Shown here: one piece after another, positions 44,809-54,399 of the stretch | Position numbering within the stretch: the first letter of the stretch is position 1 | Layout: the number at the start of each line of letters is the position of its first letter | Source: Bifidobacterium aquikefiri | Lineage (GTDB): Bacteria > Actinomycetota > Actinomycetes > Actinomycetales > Bifidobacteriaceae | Direction: 5' to 3' | DNA: 64,000 nt | Assembly (NCBI RefSeq): GCF_002259795.1 | Contig: NZ_MWXA01000009.1 | Span: forward strand, 62,001-126,000 | Position numbers and translations under genes: made by a program | Notes under the pieces: model-generated | Told to the model about the DNA's origin: nothing | The model's input: only the letters and a program-made list of their open reading frames with translations | Database searches by the model: none

Positions 44809-45639
44809 TTAATCGGTTGCGTGTTGATTGCGATAGTGCCTTGGGGACTCGCCTGTGAACATACGAAACTGCGTCGAGAAGTAATGAGCATCCGCATACG
44901 CCAAGCGAGAAGCTATTTCCTTGATTCGCATTCCAGTATTGTTCAAGAGCTCTCTGGCAAGCTGCATTCGTTGCATGAGGTAATAGCGATACGCTGACTG
45001 CCCATACGCATGTCTGAAAATCCTGGATATCTGTGAGACGGATATCCCGATTTCTCGTGAAACATTATCAAGAGTGATGTTGTCTTCCACCTTGCGGTCA
45101 AGCATGTCCTTGATTATTTTTGCATAGCGATTTTGCGTTGAAGACAGTTGCTCATCAATGTGCCTCTCAGCCAGTCGGGCAAAAATATCATGGATCAAGA
45201 GCGATGAAGCTCGTTCGATGTCTTGCGGTTGCGAACCGCTGTTACGCTCACACAGCTCGAGCAGCTCCTGAAACAGTGGACGAACAGGAACTTGTGCGAA
45301 CAGAATCGAATCATTGAGGTGATATTCGCGATACAGGGCATCACAGAGCAAACCGCTCATGTTCACCCAGATTTTCTTGTACGGTTGATTCATCGAAGAG
45401 CGATAGTCGTGCGCAGTGTGCGGTGGCAATATGTATGCATCTCCCCCAACGGGAAACACACGGCGATCGTCGCAGGTGACGTCGCCCTTGCCATCGATCA
45501 CATATTCCATGCAATAGATATCCGAGTCTTCACGCACGATATGATATGACCGATCGGGATAGGTGATGCCTGCCATCTGAATACGGAATCGTTCAGGGCG
45601 GGAAAAAGCTCCCGGAAGAACGTTAACCACATGTTCCAT
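44809..45639 (-). CDS. AraC-family regulator
   Basis: 276 residues: an N-terminal cupin-like sensor (PVGGDAYILPPHTAHDYRSS) and a C-terminal double helix-turn-helix (ITLDNVSREIGISVSQISRI and IKEIASRLAYADAHYFSTQF, ending GESPRHYR). ATG 45639 has GAGGA eight bases upstream. It is divergent from the GH2 hydrolase gene at 45773, for which it is probably the activator. Confidence 0.92.
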   Translation of the reverse strand: MEHVVNVLPGAFSRPERFRIQMAGITYPDRSYHIVREDSDIYCMEYVIDGKGDVTCDDRRVFPVGGDAYILPPHTAHDYRSSMNQPYKKIWVNMSGLLCDALYREYHLNDSILFAQVPVRPLFQELLELCERNSGSQPQDIERASSLLIHDIFARLAERHIDEQLSSTQNRYAKIIKDMLDRKVEDNITLDNVSREIGISVSQISRIFRHAYGQSAYRYYLMQRMQLARELLNNTGMRIKEIASRLAYADAHYFSTQFRMFTGESPRHYRNQHATD

Positions 45640-45772
45640 GCGCGTATTCCTCACATTTGTGATTGGATAATCGAATTTTATCCTAATTTTTGCGTTGTTT
45701 TTATACTATAACGTATTCACGAAGGGATAATTTCCATCTTGATGCTCGACACAAGGAAGGTGCCATCAACAT

Positions 45773-47560
45773 ATGAATACAGAACAGACATACCCAGCAA
45801 TTGACATTCCTCGCCCAGAACATCCCAATCCACAATGGCAGCGATCGACATGGATGAATCTGAATGGCAGCTGGGATTTTGATTTCGACATGTCAGCGAG
45901 CGGCATAGATCAGCGTTGGTTCGATCAGCACGATTATTCGACCACCATAACCGTCCCATTCTGTCCAGAAAGCGAGCTCAGCGGGATTGGATTCACCGAT
46001 TTCATTCCGTGCTGCTGGTATCGACGCACCGTATCGCTCACCGAAACCGAGCTCACGGGTCGGGTACTGCTCCATTTTGGAGCAGTCGATTATCTTGCAC
46101 ACGTCTATGTCAATGGCGTAGAGGCGGGCACCCATAAGGGCGGATACGCATCGTTCTCACTCGACATCACGCACAGCGTTCACACAGGGGAAAACGTGAT
46201 TGTGGTCTGTGCCACAGACGATACCAGAGGTCAGCAGCAGCCAACCGGAAAGCAGTGCGACCAATTCAGTTCGTATTCGTGCCTGTACACGCGAACAACC
46301 GGAATCTGGCAGACAGTCTGGTTGGAATTCGTACCTGAAACGTATATTGAACAGGCCAGGTATCACACGAATATTCACAATGCCACGATCACCATCGAAG
46401 CCACGTTGCACGGCACTGCGACACTGCACGTTGCAGCTTCCTTCAAAGGTGCGCTCTGCGGCTCCGTCAGCGTTGCAAGTGATGGCGGAACCTGCACGCT
46501 TACTCTCCCACTCTCTCAAACGCATCTGTGGGAGCCAGGAATCGGCAATTTGTATGACATCACCCTGAGCTATGGTGACGATCACGTCAAGAGCTACGTC
46601 GGTCTACGTGAGATCCGACTCGATGGATACCGGTTCCTGATCAACGGCAAGTCCGTGTTCCAGCGCCTGGTTCTCGACCAGGGATTTTATCCACGTGGCA
46701 TATATACCGCACCCACTGCTGCAGATCTCGAACAAGACATCATGCTCTCCCAGCAGGCAGGCTTCAACGGTGCACGCTTGCACGAGCGCGCATTTGAACC
46801 GTTATATCTGTATTACTGCGATCTGCACGGCTACCTAGCCTGGGGCGAAATGGCGAGTTGGGGTTTCGATATCAGCAAGGAATCCAGCTTTGACATCTTC
46901 ATACCAGAATGGTTGCAGATTCTTCAACGTGATGTCAACCACCCGGCCATCATTGGATGGTGCCCCTTCAACGAAACATGGGACTTCAATGGAAGACGTC
47001 AAAACGATGATGTATTGCGCCTTGCTTATCAGGTCACCAAGGCATACGATCCCGAACGACCTTGCATCGATACCAGTGGTCATTATCATGTCGTCACCGA
47101 TATCTACGATCTGCACGATTATGAGCAGGACATCGATAACTTTTCTCAACGCTACGATGACTGGGGGGCCGGGAATGCTCCTATCCCGGAGCTGTATCCA
47201 GACCGCCAGCATTGCGAAGGAATAATGCCCTTCTTCATCAGCGAATATGGAGGAATAAAGTGGGATCCCTCGCACGCCGAGGAGTCTTCGGCATGGGGGT
47301 ATGGGCAGCAGGCCAACAGCGAGGACGAATTTATCAGCAGGTATCGTGGTTTGACCAACACACTGCTAAGCAACCCCAGGATATTTGGCTTCTGTTTTAC
47401 GCAGCTCTACGATGTAGAGCAGGAGTGCAATGGAATATACAACTACGATCGCATGCCCAAGGTCGACATAGTGGCCATTCGCTCCATCAATGCAGCGAAG
47501 GCAGCCATTGAACGCAGTGTGGAGAGTGGTGTCTGCGACAATGCCGAGAGCGAGGCTTGA
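45773..47560 (+). CDS. Glycoside hydrolase family 2 protein
   Basis: 595 residues, short for GH2: N-terminal jelly roll (WMNLNGSWDFDFD, YRRTVSL), one Ig-like domain and a TIM barrel. The acid/base Glu is in WCPFNETWDFNG and the nucleophile is in FFISEYGGIKW. No signal peptide, so it is cytosolic. The barrel resembles beta-galactosidase/beta-glucuronidase-like GH2 enzymes; the exact sugar (beta-galactoside, beta-glucuronide or arabinopyranoside) is open. AAGGAAGG precedes the ATG by about 12 bases. It is coupled to the downstream isomerase gene and controlled from the divergent AraC promoter, where TATACT at 45702-45707 is a possible -10. Confidence 0.93.
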   Translation: MNTEQTYPAIDIPRPEHPNPQWQRSTWMNLNGSWDFDFDMSASGIDQRWFDQHDYSTTITVPFCPESELSGIGFTDFIPCCWYRRTVSLTETELTGRVLLHFGAVDYLAHVYVNGVEAGTHKGGYASFSLDITHSVHTGENVIVVCATDDTRGQQQPTGKQCDQFSSYSCLYTRTTGIWQTVWLEFVPETYIEQARYHTNIHNATITIEATLHGTATLHVAASFKGALCGSVSVASDGGTCTLTLPLSQTHLWEPGIGNLYDITLSYGDDHVKSYVGLREIRLDGYRFLINGKSVFQRLVLDQGFYPRGIYTAPTAADLEQDIMLSQQAGFNGARLHERAFEPLYLYYCDLHGYLAWGEMASWGFDISKESSFDIFIPEWLQILQRDVNHPAIIGWCPFNETWDFNGRRQNDDVLRLAYQVTKAYDPERPCIDTSGHYHVVTDIYDLHDYEQDIDNFSQRYDDWGAGNAPIPELYPDRQHCEGIMPFFISEYGGIKWDPSHAEESSAWGYGQQANSEDEFISRYRGLTNTLLSNPRIFGFCFTQLYDVEQECNGIYNYDRMPKVDIVAIRSINAAKAAIERSVESGVCDNAESEA

Positions 47561-47565
47561 TACAC

Positions 47566-48390
47566 ATGAGACTAGGAATTGGAACCACGCTCGATCATGA
47601 TAACCCTCAGGAATGGGCTGATGACCTCGTAGCCATGGGGTGCACCGCTGCAGTCAGCCCTTTCGACTGTACAACATCACCGGCGCTCAGACGAGCATAC
47701 CTTGATCAGGCACAATCGCACGATCTGCGTATCGGTGAAGTTGGCGCATGGAAAAACGTCATGTCTGCGCAGATCAGCGAGCGTGAATCAAACATTGCAT
47801 ACGTGCAGGAACAACTCGCCCTGGCAGAAGACATCCATGCCCGTTGCTGCGTGAACATCTCAGGCAATGCCGGTTTCGGGGATTGGGACCAATATAGTGC
47901 AGAGAGCTATCTTCCTGAAACCTACGATCGCATCGTCGAAACTACACAACGCATCATCGATGCCGTCAATCCCCAGCACACCACATACGCAATGGAGTGC
48001 ATGCCTTGGATGATCCCAGACTCTCCTGAACAGTATCTGCAGCTCATTGACGATGTCGATCGGCCAGCCTTCTCGGTTCACCTTGACTATACGAACATGA
48101 TGAATGGGATAGAACGTTGGCGCAGTAGAGACCAATTCATCGAACGATGCTTCAGCCTTCTGGGAAATCGCATACTCAGCGTACATGTCAAGGATGCCAA
48201 GCTGCTGGCCAGCCTTCCCACTGCAATCGTCGAAGTTCAACCCGGCGAGGGCGGGATTGATTGCGACATGGTTGTTCGGCACATTGCCAAATTGCCGGAA
48301 GACACTACCGTGTTCGTCGAGCATCTTCCCAACCACGATGCCTATGCTCGGGCGATGTCATACGTGAACCAGAGATTGCAATCACTGTAG
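47566..48390 (+). CDS. Sugar isomerase/epimerase, TIM-barrel (AP_endonuc_2 type)
   Basis: 274 residues of the xylose-isomerase-like TIM barrel. Metal ligands are recognisable in YAMECMPWMIP (Glu), VHLDYTNMMN (Asp) and LSVHVKDAK (His), with the last Glu in EVQPGEGGID. It should isomerise or epimerise a sugar or sugar acid released by the GH2 enzyme encoded immediately upstream. ATG 47566 follows the GH2 stop by five bases with GAGG ten bases upstream; a TTG at 47557 is a weaker start. Confidence 0.88.
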   Translation: MRLGIGTTLDHDNPQEWADDLVAMGCTAAVSPFDCTTSPALRRAYLDQAQSHDLRIGEVGAWKNVMSAQISERESNIAYVQEQLALAEDIHARCCVNISGNAGFGDWDQYSAESYLPETYDRIVETTQRIIDAVNPQHTTYAMECMPWMIPDSPEQYLQLIDDVDRPAFSVHLDYTNMMNGIERWRSRDQFIERCFSLLGNRILSVHVKDAKLLASLPTAIVEVQPGEGGIDCDMVVRHIAKLPEDTTVFVEHLPNHDAYARAMSYVNQRLQSL

Positions 48391-48803
48391 ATTCCAAACG
48401 CGAAACTCTTTTTGACAAGGCACTGCATGAACTGACGATGTGGCAGCGTATGCACTGACGCGGAACATTCCAAAGCCTCAAAATCGTGTCCGGTCGTTAC
48501 CCACTGAAGGTTGCGAAGGTTACGCTTTGGAAGTCGTTTTTCGAGAAAATCTGGGTGAAAAGCGACTTCAAAAGCACAACCTGAGCAACATTCGTTCGCC
48601 AGCGAGTCATGCCCGCACTGGCTATGCCATTGCGTTTCATGGGACGGCTGCAGGAAACGCGTGAGGGCCTGGACACCGCCCAACAACACCCCACAGCCAA
48701 AAACAGACACACATTTTTGTCTACAAGTCGCCATCGCATCAACGCAACCCAACGAAATCAACGTTTTCAGATGAGCGACGAAACACTGCCAGAAACTGCC
48801 GTC
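48391..48803. other. Convergent intergenic region, 413 bp
   Basis: Between the isomerase (plus) and mannanase (minus) genes. No gene. Contains the imperfect inverted repeat 48507-48592. CCAAAAACAGACACACATTT near 48697-48716 is low-complexity. Confidence 0.5.
48507..48592. repeat. Imperfect inverted repeat, 36-base arms
   Basis: Arm 48507-48542 and the reverse complement of 48557-48592 agree at about 28 of 36 bases, sharing the pattern GTTGCnnAGGTTnnGCTTT then GAAGTCGnTTTTC; the loop is 14 bases. Mismatches are spread through the arms rather than clustered, as in diverged ends of a miniature transposable element. It could equally act as a bidirectional terminator for the convergent genes. Confidence 0.6.
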
Positions 48804-49907
48804 TCAGACATACATAGGCTCTATCCGATTCAAAAAGCGTATGTATCCTTTCGAAAATTCTTTGAAGTCTGCTCCCGTGACATCTTCCGATAGCGGCGTT
48901 CCATACACGTTGGTTTCTTCCGAGGTCATGGAGTTGCGCCATGTCAAATACCACAATACTCTGTGAGTCCATTCATCGGCACGAGCCGACTTTTCCAAAA
49001 AGTCAGTCCAGGGATGAAGCTCAGCACCTGCCAGCTTGTTCGGCGTGCCGACCTCGGTGAACGCCGCCACTTTGTTTCGTCCGTCGGCGTTGTGAACCAG
49101 CTTGCGCAGCACTGTTTGAAAGTCTGCAACAATCGCTTCAGGAGATTTCAGATTGTCGAAGCGACCAACGTCGATATAATCATCAAGACCGAATATATCA
49201 ACGAAATCATCGCCTGGATACCCACGGTAATATGCCGTGTCAAAATCCTCGATGCTGAAGCAGCTCCGGTCGGGCGAATATGCGTACAGGAAATCATGGA
49301 CCCCTTGCTCATCGCGCAGATATGACACAACAAACTGCCACAACTCGATAAACATGGCTTCGCTCGTATCAGTCTGACCGTCACGGCTGCCGATGCACCA
49401 CCAGAACCAATCACCATTGTGCTCATGAAAAGGCCGGAACACTACAGGAATGGTGCGCCCATCGGGATCGACCAAACTGTGAGCAAACGCTGCGACTCCA
49501 TCCAACCATCGGATGAAGTCCTCATGCCTGTTGCCACCCGGCAACACGGCTGCAACGGAGTCAGGAGCACAATTGTCACCGTAGCCGCCCGCGGTTATTG
49601 GATTTACCGAATGCCAGCTCAATGTGATAACCGCACCCTTTGAAAAGGCGTACATGATCTGCTCGCGTTGCTCCGAGAAATAGCGCGAATCGTAACCAGC
49701 CCTCCCATATTTCTCGATTCCTCCTAGGTCAAAGCCGAACACGGCAGGATATGTTCCTGTGGCCTGCAAAACATCTGAAGGCATCTTGTCATTTTTGTGA
49801 CATGAGAGATCGTCTTGATGACCGAACATTGCGAATTGTCCCTGACTCTTCCGAAAATTCTTCAACAATGTTTCCGATAATTCATCGATTGCATTGTCTA
49901 CAGGCAT
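48804..49907 (-). CDS. Endo-beta-1,4-mannanase, GH26
   Basis: 367 residues forming a single GH26 catalytic barrel. Acid/base Glu in FRPFHEHNGDWFWW, nucleophile Glu in VAAFTEVG, and the family start FAMFGHQDD. No signal peptide, carbohydrate-binding module or wall anchor, so it works inside the cell on imported manno-oligosaccharides, together with the GH2 mannosidase at 38256. ATG 49907 has GGAG five bases upstream; ATG 49922 with AAGGA at ten bases is the alternative. The far longer frame to 50207 reads through promoter-like sequence. Confidence 0.93.
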   Translation of the reverse strand: MPVDNAIDELSETLLKNFRKSQGQFAMFGHQDDLSCHKNDKMPSDVLQATGTYPAVFGFDLGGIEKYGRAGYDSRYFSEQREQIMYAFSKGAVITLSWHSVNPITAGGYGDNCAPDSVAAVLPGGNRHEDFIRWLDGVAAFAHSLVDPDGRTIPVVFRPFHEHNGDWFWWCIGSRDGQTDTSEAMFIELWQFVVSYLRDEQGVHDFLYAYSPDRSCFSIEDFDTAYYRGYPGDDFVDIFGLDDYIDVGRFDNLKSPEAIVADFQTVLRKLVHNADGRNKVAAFTEVGTPNKLAGAELHPWTDFLEKSARADEWTHRVLWYLTWRNSMTSEETNVYGTPLSEDVTGADFKEFSKGYIRFLNRIEPMYV

Positions 49908-50422
49908 TGTTGCTCCACTCATTGCTCGTAATCCTTCTCTTCTTCGAGATCGTGCTGACTGAAAAAAATGTGAATCGCAAACCCATACCCGACCACTGCC
50001 CTTGATAATTGATCGTGTTGGATTCACTGAATCCGAAAAGGCAAAAGACTCTTCAATCTTCCCAAACAGGTTGTTCCTGCAACTCGGCATATCCAGATTC
50101 TTCAGTCTCATTGTATATTGCCCGATGACAACGTTCTTCTCCGAGCTTGTTCGCAGAACAGCGCATCGATGCACTCGCCAGAGCCTGTATGCCGTTGAGG
50201 AACTCACTACATCAGAACGGGATGAAACGATGCATCTGATTCATCGCAAGTCTAGGTTACCTGCACTCGGTTGATGAAAGCTTCATGATGATGTATAGTA
50301 ACTTTAGTACTAAGTTGTACCCCAATAATTGCAGTATATTTTAAGATAATTATTCTTCATAAAGTTTATCGTTGTATCAACGTATGACACACAGCACATA
50401 TCGATATGAATGGAGACAATTC
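49908..50422. other. Divergent promoter region, 515 bp
   Basis: Separates the GH26 and GH51 genes. It turns AT-rich from about 50290, with TATAGT at 50294, the palindrome TTAGTACTAA at 50304-50313 and AATAATT/AATTATT arms around 50325-50355, likely promoter and operator of the GH51 operon. The left 300 bases show nothing. Confidence 0.5.
50304..50313. promoter_or_regulatory. Palindrome before the arabinofuranosidase operon
   Basis: TTAGTACTAA, a perfect 10-bp palindrome within AACTTTAGTACTAAGTT, lying right after a TATAGT box. It is a candidate site for the LacI-type regulator at the end of the operon (55457). Confidence 0.4.
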
Positions 50423-51958
50423 ATGACCAAGCCACTTGCCGTGACAGCTCGATTGACGGCCGACAGGGACTTCTTGAGCACACCAATCGATGATCGTATT
50501 TTTGGTTCCTTCGTTGAGCATCTAGGCCGATGCGTCTACACGGGAATCTATGAGCCCGGTCATCCTCAAGCGGACGAGCAGGGTTTTCGCCAAGATGTGA
50601 TTGATTTGGTCAAGGAGCTTGGAGTCACCACGATTCGCTACCCGGGGGGTAATTTTGTATCGGGATACCGTTGGGAAGACGGAGTAGGCAGGCAACGCCC
50701 CCACCGTCTGGACACCGCATGGCATTCGACGGAAACCAATGAATTCGGCCTCCATGAAATGACACATTGGCTGGAAAAACTCGGCGGAAACGAACTTATG
50801 GAAGCCATAAATCTGGGAACCCGGAGCATTGAAGATGCATTGCGACTACTGGAATACAGTAATGTTGCCAACGGCACCGCCTTATCGGAAGAACGACGTA
50901 AGAATGGTGCGCCAAAGCCCTTCAATATCAGGATGTGGTGTCTCGGCAATGAGATGGATGGCCCCTGGCAGCTTGGTCATAAGACAGCTTATGAATACGC
51001 ACGATTGGCGGCAATGACAGCAGCGGGGATGCGGCAGATCGATCCTGATCTTGAGCTCGTGGTCTGCGGTTCATCATCGCATTCAATGCCAACTTTCGGA
51101 ACATGGGAGCAGACAGTTCTCAAGGAGACCTTCGAAGACATCAACTTCATCTCCTGTCATGCATACTATCAACCCGAAGACGGTGATTTGGAAAGTTTCC
51201 TCGCCTCAGGCGCAGATATGGACTCATTTATCAAACATGTTGCCAGCATAATCGATGCCACAGCTGCACAATTGAAATCGGAGCATAGCGTCTTCATATC
51301 TTTCGATGAGTGGAACGTCTGGTATCAAGGTGCAGAGCCATCGCACAGCCCGGAGGGAATAGACAACTGGCCAATCGCGCCCCACCTGCTGGAAGACACA
51401 TATTCTGCGCTCGATGCGGTCGTATTTGGCGATTTATTGATAACGCTGCTGAAGAACGCGGACCGCGTGCATGCAGCGTCGCTCGCTCAATTGGTGAATG
51501 TGATCGCACCGATCATGACCGAGCCTCAAGGTCCAGCATGGCGGCAGACAACCTTCTTCCCATTTGCACTCACAGCGCAGTTGGCAAAGGGAGGAACCGT
51601 ATTCGAGCCCAAACAGGCATCAATGCAGCACCATACCCAGAAATATGGAATGGTTGACACAGTCAATGCCGTGGCAGTGCAACGAGAGGACGGTTCACTT
51701 GCTGTATTCGCCGTGAACAGATCACTGCATGACGCTGCCAATTTCGTCATAAAGCTGCCAGAGGGGAATTTTACCGAAGCTTCAGCGAGCACACTGTATG
51801 AGGATGATATTTTTGCAACAAACACGAAAGAACATCAGAACAGAGTTGCACTCCATACCAACAACACGATAGTTCTTGAAAACGATGTCGTCGTGGTAGA
51901 GCTTCCACCGACATCGTGGTCGGCAATCACCATCAACACACAGAAGGGAATGCATTGA
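50423..51958 (+). CDS. Alpha-L-arabinofuranosidase, GH51
   Basis: 511 residues, standard for GH51. Barrel with YPGGNFVSGYRW (family signature), acid/base Glu in WCLGNEMDGPWQLG, nucleophile Glu in ISFDEWNVWY, and a C-terminal beta-sandwich (TFFPFALTAQLAKGG). No signal peptide: it removes arabinofuranose from imported arabino-oligosaccharides inside the cell. ATG 50423 has GGAGA seven bases upstream. First gene of the second glycan operon. Confidence 0.95.
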   Translation: MTKPLAVTARLTADRDFLSTPIDDRIFGSFVEHLGRCVYTGIYEPGHPQADEQGFRQDVIDLVKELGVTTIRYPGGNFVSGYRWEDGVGRQRPHRLDTAWHSTETNEFGLHEMTHWLEKLGGNELMEAINLGTRSIEDALRLLEYSNVANGTALSEERRKNGAPKPFNIRMWCLGNEMDGPWQLGHKTAYEYARLAAMTAAGMRQIDPDLELVVCGSSSHSMPTFGTWEQTVLKETFEDINFISCHAYYQPEDGDLESFLASGADMDSFIKHVASIIDATAAQLKSEHSVFISFDEWNVWYQGAEPSHSPEGIDNWPIAPHLLEDTYSALDAVVFGDLLITLLKNADRVHAASLAQLVNVIAPIMTEPQGPAWRQTTFFPFALTAQLAKGGTVFEPKQASMQHHTQKYGMVDTVNAVAVQREDGSLAVFAVNRSLHDAANFVIKLPEGNFTEASASTLYEDDIFATNTKEHQNRVALHTNNTIVLENDVVVVELPPTSWSAITINTQKGMH

Positions 51959-52027
51959 AATTCGTCATAAGCCACATTGCAACCATCTAATTAACCAATA
52001 CATATTGTCAAAGGAGACAGGTGAACG

Positions 52028-53419
52028 ATGTTTCAAGCAAAGAAGATCTTGTCAGTTCTAGCCACCGTTGCTGTGAGCATGAGCCTGGCGGCTTGCGGAG
52101 GATCAAATAGCACTGGCACTGCAAGCGCAAGTGCCGATAAGCACGCAAACGATAACGCATCCTGCACGAACAAGGTTGTTCATGCAAGTGCAGAGAAGGT
52201 TACAGTCTGGGCCTGGTATCCAGGCTTCCAAAAGATAGTCGATCATTTCAACCAGACACATAGCAACGTTCAGGTCTGTTGGAACAACGGGGGCCAGGGT
52301 GGATCCGAATACACCAGATTCCAGAATACGATCAAGGCCGGCAAGGGCGCTCCGGATGTCATACAACTCGAATATGAAGCAATGCCGCAATTTGTTGCCG
52401 GAAAGCAGAAATATCTTGTTGACCTCGCCGATTACGGCATGAAGGCATATAAGTCCGATTACACTGCAGGCGCATGGAATTCGGTCACGTTTGGCAGTTC
52501 CTCATCCATATATGCAGTCCCAGTTGACGCAGGGCCGTTTGTCATGTATGTCAATCAGGCCGTATTCGACAAATATGGCATCAAGGTGCCGACGACCTGG
52601 GCAGAATTCGAACAGGCAGGGAAGGATCTGAAGGCAAAGGGTTATACGGGAAAGCTGACCAACTGGCAAACGGATGGAACTGCCGTGAACATCGCACTCT
52701 TCGCTCAGAAGGGTGCACAGGTATATAAATATACAGCGTCTGATCCCACAAAGGTGGGAATCGACTTCAACCAGACCAGCGTCAAGCAGGTGCTGAAGTA
52801 TTGGCAGAATCTTGCAAAGGAAGGGTTGATCGACACAGCCGATCAGAGCTCGACTGACACCATGAAGAAGTTTGGGGCTGGTGACTATGCGACATATGTG
52901 CAGGCATCCTGGTTCATTGGTTATTACGTCAAGGGTGCCTTCAAGACCGCCACAGATTCTCCATTTAAAATCTATGAAGCTCCGAAATGGAATGACTCTA
53001 CTCCCGATGTAAATCAAGGAGGCTCAGCGTTCGCCGTGACGTATCAGGCCAAAGATACGAAAGCGGCCGCATCTGTCGCTCGAGAATTGTATGGGGATGA
53101 TTATGCCCAGAACAGTGGCGTCACTGATGGTGGTCTCTTCCCCACATGGACGAAGCTGCTTTCGTCTTCTGAATTCATCACCCAGACCTACCCTTATCTG
53201 AACAATCAGAAGGCCAATGAAATCATCGCACCGGTGGCAAAAGGATGGAAAGGTGATCAGTTCCTTCCATTCCAAACCTATGCCTATGATGCCCAGCAAA
53301 AGGCATTCGCAAGCATGGTGAAATCTGGGACCTCGGTTGATTCTGGTGTCTCTTCACTCACCTCCTCACTCCGAAGCTATGCAGAGCAGCAGGGCTTCAC
53401 CATCGAATCAGTGAAATAA
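52028..53419 (+). CDS. Sugar-binding lipoprotein of CUT1 ABC importer
   Basis: 463 residues with lipoprotein signal MFQAKKILSVLATVAVSMS and lipobox LAAC (Cys23), then a low-complexity Ser/Thr/Ala spacer. The mature part is a solute-binding protein (VWAWYPGFQKIVDHFNQTH, PDVIQLEYEAMPQF, DYATYVQASWFIGYY). AAGGAGA precedes the start. It lies 69 bases after the GH51 gene, so the ligand is probably an arabino-oligosaccharide. A perfect hairpin follows the stop codon. Confidence 0.94.
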   Translation: MFQAKKILSVLATVAVSMSLAACGGSNSTGTASASADKHANDNASCTNKVVHASAEKVTVWAWYPGFQKIVDHFNQTHSNVQVCWNNGGQGGSEYTRFQNTIKAGKGAPDVIQLEYEAMPQFVAGKQKYLVDLADYGMKAYKSDYTAGAWNSVTFGSSSSIYAVPVDAGPFVMYVNQAVFDKYGIKVPTTWAEFEQAGKDLKAKGYTGKLTNWQTDGTAVNIALFAQKGAQVYKYTASDPTKVGIDFNQTSVKQVLKYWQNLAKEGLIDTADQSSTDTMKKFGAGDYATYVQASWFIGYYVKGAFKTATDSPFKIYEAPKWNDSTPDVNQGGSAFAVTYQAKDTKAAASVARELYGDDYAQNSGVTDGGLFPTWTKLLSSSEFITQTYPYLNNQKANEIIAPVAKGWKGDQFLPFQTYAYDAQQKAFASMVKSGTSVDSGVSSLTSSLRSYAEQQGFTIESVK

Positions 53420-53434
53420 TCCGTTTAAAGAATC

Positions 53435-53471
53435 TGTGGTTGGAGAGCGTTCCATATGCTCTCCAACCACA
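53435..53471. promoter_or_regulatory. Intergenic hairpin between binding-protein and permease genes
   Basis: TGTGGTTGGAGAGC, 9-base loop, GCTCTCCAACCACA: a perfect 14-bp stem ending exactly where the AAGGAGG ribosome site of the permease begins. It can stabilise the binding-protein mRNA and limit permease translation. The unrelated minus-strand importer has a similarly placed structure at 43020-43077. Confidence 0.75.
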
Positions 53472-53483
53472 AGGAGGTTTCTT

Positions 53484-54398
53484 ATGTCGCACCGTTCAAC
53501 CCAGTCGAAACCCAAAAGAAGAATCGGCAAGGATAATCTTTGGGGCTGGATCTTTACAGGGCCATTCGCCGTCATATTCATCCTTTTTCTCGTTATTCCC
53601 CTTGTCTACGCTTTCTACATGTCACTGTTTACATACACACAGATCTCTGGCACATATTTTTCCGGCTTCGCCAACTACATCAGAGTAGTAAAGGATTCCG
53701 TATTCGCGACAGGCCTGTTACGCGTCATTCTCTATACAGCGGTTATGGTACCGATTCAACTTGGCTTGGCATTGGGACTCGCTCTGCTTCTTGATTCTTT
53801 CAAGAAGAAGTTTGCATCATTCTCCCGAGTGGTAATATTTCTGCCCTATGCAATCCCTGCGGTGATTGGAGCATTGATGTGGGGATTCATGTATTCCAAA
53901 CTTATGGGACCATTTACGACCCTGTTCTCGTTATTCGGGCTTCAGGCACCCGACTTTTTGAGTGCCGGTGGGATATTCGGCTCGCTCGTCAATGTTGTGA
54001 CATGGCAGTGGACAGGATATTACATGATTATCCTATATTCTGCATTGCAATCCATCCCGAGCGAACTCTATGAGTCTGCACGGATCGATGGTGCGAATGA
54101 GGCGAAGATAGCATTGCATATCAAGGTTCCCATGGTTTCTGGGTCGATGATCATGTGCACGATATTTTCACTTATCGGAACATTGCAGTTCTTTACTGAA
54201 CCAACAATCCTGCGCAATCAGGCTCCGACGGTAATACCTGCCGAATACACACCAAACATGTATGCCCAGGCTTTGGCATTCGGATACAACCAGACCAACT
54301 ATTCCGCAACCGTTTCTTTCTCTCTTGGACTCATCGTCGTTATCTTCTCAATAATATTCATGAGGTTAACACGTCGTTCGAATGGATTGGGTGATTAA
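53484..54398 (+). CDS. Sugar ABC transporter permease, CUT1 (MalF-like)
   Basis: 304 residues, six TMs and the EAA loop ELYESARIDGANEAKIALHI. ATG 53484 has AAGGAGG seven bases upstream; the longer frame to 53436 runs through the hairpin. It forms the membrane channel with the next gene product. No ATPase gene is linked. Confidence 0.95.
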   Translation: MSHRSTQSKPKRRIGKDNLWGWIFTGPFAVIFILFLVIPLVYAFYMSLFTYTQISGTYFSGFANYIRVVKDSVFATGLLRVILYTAVMVPIQLGLALGLALLLDSFKKKFASFSRVVIFLPYAIPAVIGALMWGFMYSKLMGPFTTLFSLFGLQAPDFLSAGGIFGSLVNVVTWQWTGYYMIILYSALQSIPSELYESARIDGANEAKIALHIKVPMVSGSMIMCTIFSLIGTLQFFTEPTILRNQAPTVIPAEYTPNMYAQALAFGYNQTNYSATVSFSLGLIVVIFSIIFMRLTRRSNGLGD

Positions 54399-54399
54399 C

